Below are positions 63,349-64,000 of a stretch of 64,000 nucleotides of DNA, piece by piece. This DNA comes from Chelydra serpentina. Its lineage: Eukaryota; Chordata; Testudines; Chelydridae. The DNA lies in contig JBAIAC010000004.1 in NCBI GenBank assembly GCA_037349315.1, positions 35,963,001 through 36,027,000 on the forward strand, read 5' to 3'. The stretch's first letter is position 1. The number at the start of each line of letters is the position of its first letter. The notes under the pieces are model-generated. The model saw only the letters and a program-made list of their open reading frames with translations, was not told the DNA's origin and did not search any database. The position numbers were made by a program, and so were the translations under genes.

Positions 63349-64000
63349 TTGTACTGCATCTTTCATACAAGCTGCATCACAAAAGTATGTTTTTATAAAG
63401 TTAAATAATCTAGCTGCAGAGTTTTAAAAAAATGAAGGGGAAAAGAACAGGATACAGAAACTGGAAAAAGAGATGTTTGAAAATAGATGGAGAGATTATG
63501 ACATGGAGTGATTCAGGAAAGTTGAATCCAGATGGCAGGAACTGCAGAGAAGAAGATTATAACATCAAATGTGGTGAGATTGAAGGGATGGAGAGGAGAC
63601 TGTCTTAGAGAGATATATGTATTAAGAGAGAACCATCATCATCAGAGATTTCCTTACCTTCTGGGCTATAGTTGTGTCAAGCATGGGGAAATGTAAGAAG
63701 CAGGACTGCAAGTTAAATTATTGCAAGGGATGAAGAGTATGATGCAGTAAAGACAAATGCCCCAGATTTTAGTCAGACACCTTTACTGGTGGCCATTTTG
63801 ATGTCCCGAAAAAAGAACTTTGTAGAAAAAACAAAAGCAGGAATACAGTGCTGGAACAGCCCCACTACACAAGCTATGGAAATTATGGACTAGCTTGTTG
63901 AAGGGGAGATTTTCATAGTTCACTGAGCCTGCAGTGAATTGGCCAGCCAGCCAAGAGATACCGCTAACAGAATTTTCACTGGGAAAAGAGGGAGAGGTGC
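63349..64000. other. No gene recognised
   Basis: A/T-rich. A short minus-strand segment near 63650-63698 has acceptor- and donor-like borders, but its translation does not fit CWF19L2, so I do not annotate it as an exon. Confidence 0.4.

Noticed and set aside
63650..63698. Possible 48-bp exon on the minus strand (acceptor TTGCAG, donor GTAAGG)
   Set aside because: Splice-like borders are present, but the 16 translated residues do not resemble the CWF19L2 region expected just before IPRGLPYF, and such borders occur often by chance.
1..64000. CRISPR array, bacterial defence system, or operon
   Set aside because: No regularly spaced short identical repeats with unique spacers; gene structure, introns, AATAAA signals and retroelement families are vertebrate.

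Overview
The window looks like turtle (Testudines) nuclear DNA. It is dominated by CR1 non-LTR retrotransposons, tRNA-derived SINEs whose tails copy the CR1 3' end, Penelope-like elements (PLEs), PIF/Harbinger and hAT DNA transposons with their short non-autonomous derivatives, and LTR remnants. There are no bacterial-type operons, rRNAs, CRISPR arrays or clear tRNA genes. Turtle is an inference from repeat content and from the one host gene recognised; no species is assigned.

The only host coding sequence I can support is at the right end on the minus strand: two exons (62688-62789 and 59351-59491) that read through in frame and resemble the C-terminus of CWF19L2 (CwfJ C-terminal domain 2), ending in a stop codon. 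The rest of the window is therefore mostly the last intron of that gene plus the region downstream of it.

Layout. 1-5085: a direct duplication (copies at 1-2384 and 2802-5085, period about 2.8 kb) of a block holding an antisense CR1, a Harbinger MITE inside that CR1, and possible retroviral env-like remnants. 6657-13895: an LTR split by a 6.4-kb Tx1-like LINE, which was itself hit by a 427-bp solo LTR and a 135-bp MITE. 14560-18126: SINEs, a pyrimidine-rich minisatellite-like tract and an antisense CR1 piece. 18458-22362: a PLE split by a young CR1 with an uninterrupted 827-codon frame. 26520-29816: an old CR1 split by a PLE that forms a 927-bp-arm inverted repeat carrying hammerhead-like motifs. 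31285-32383: a non-autonomous hAT-type element. 33103-38239: a nearly complete autonomous PIF/Harbinger transposon with a DDE transposase and a two-exon Myb/SANT-type protein, transcribed towards each other. 40227-41054: a probable LTR. 43610-43900: another Harbinger MITE. 51936-54060: a LINE with a C-terminal zinc finger. 56172-56515, 61756-62318, 62942-63345: further small DNA transposons.

The elements interact as nested layers rather than as a pathway. Target-site duplications let many insertions be ordered in time: CR1 before Harbinger MITE before block duplication; LTR before Tx1 before solo LTR and MITE; PLE before CR1 in one place and CR1 before PLE in another. The autonomous Harbinger has termini resembling those of the 291-295-bp MITEs, and the CR1 RT frame has the 3' end shared by the SINEs, so likely helper and parasite sequences sit in the same window.
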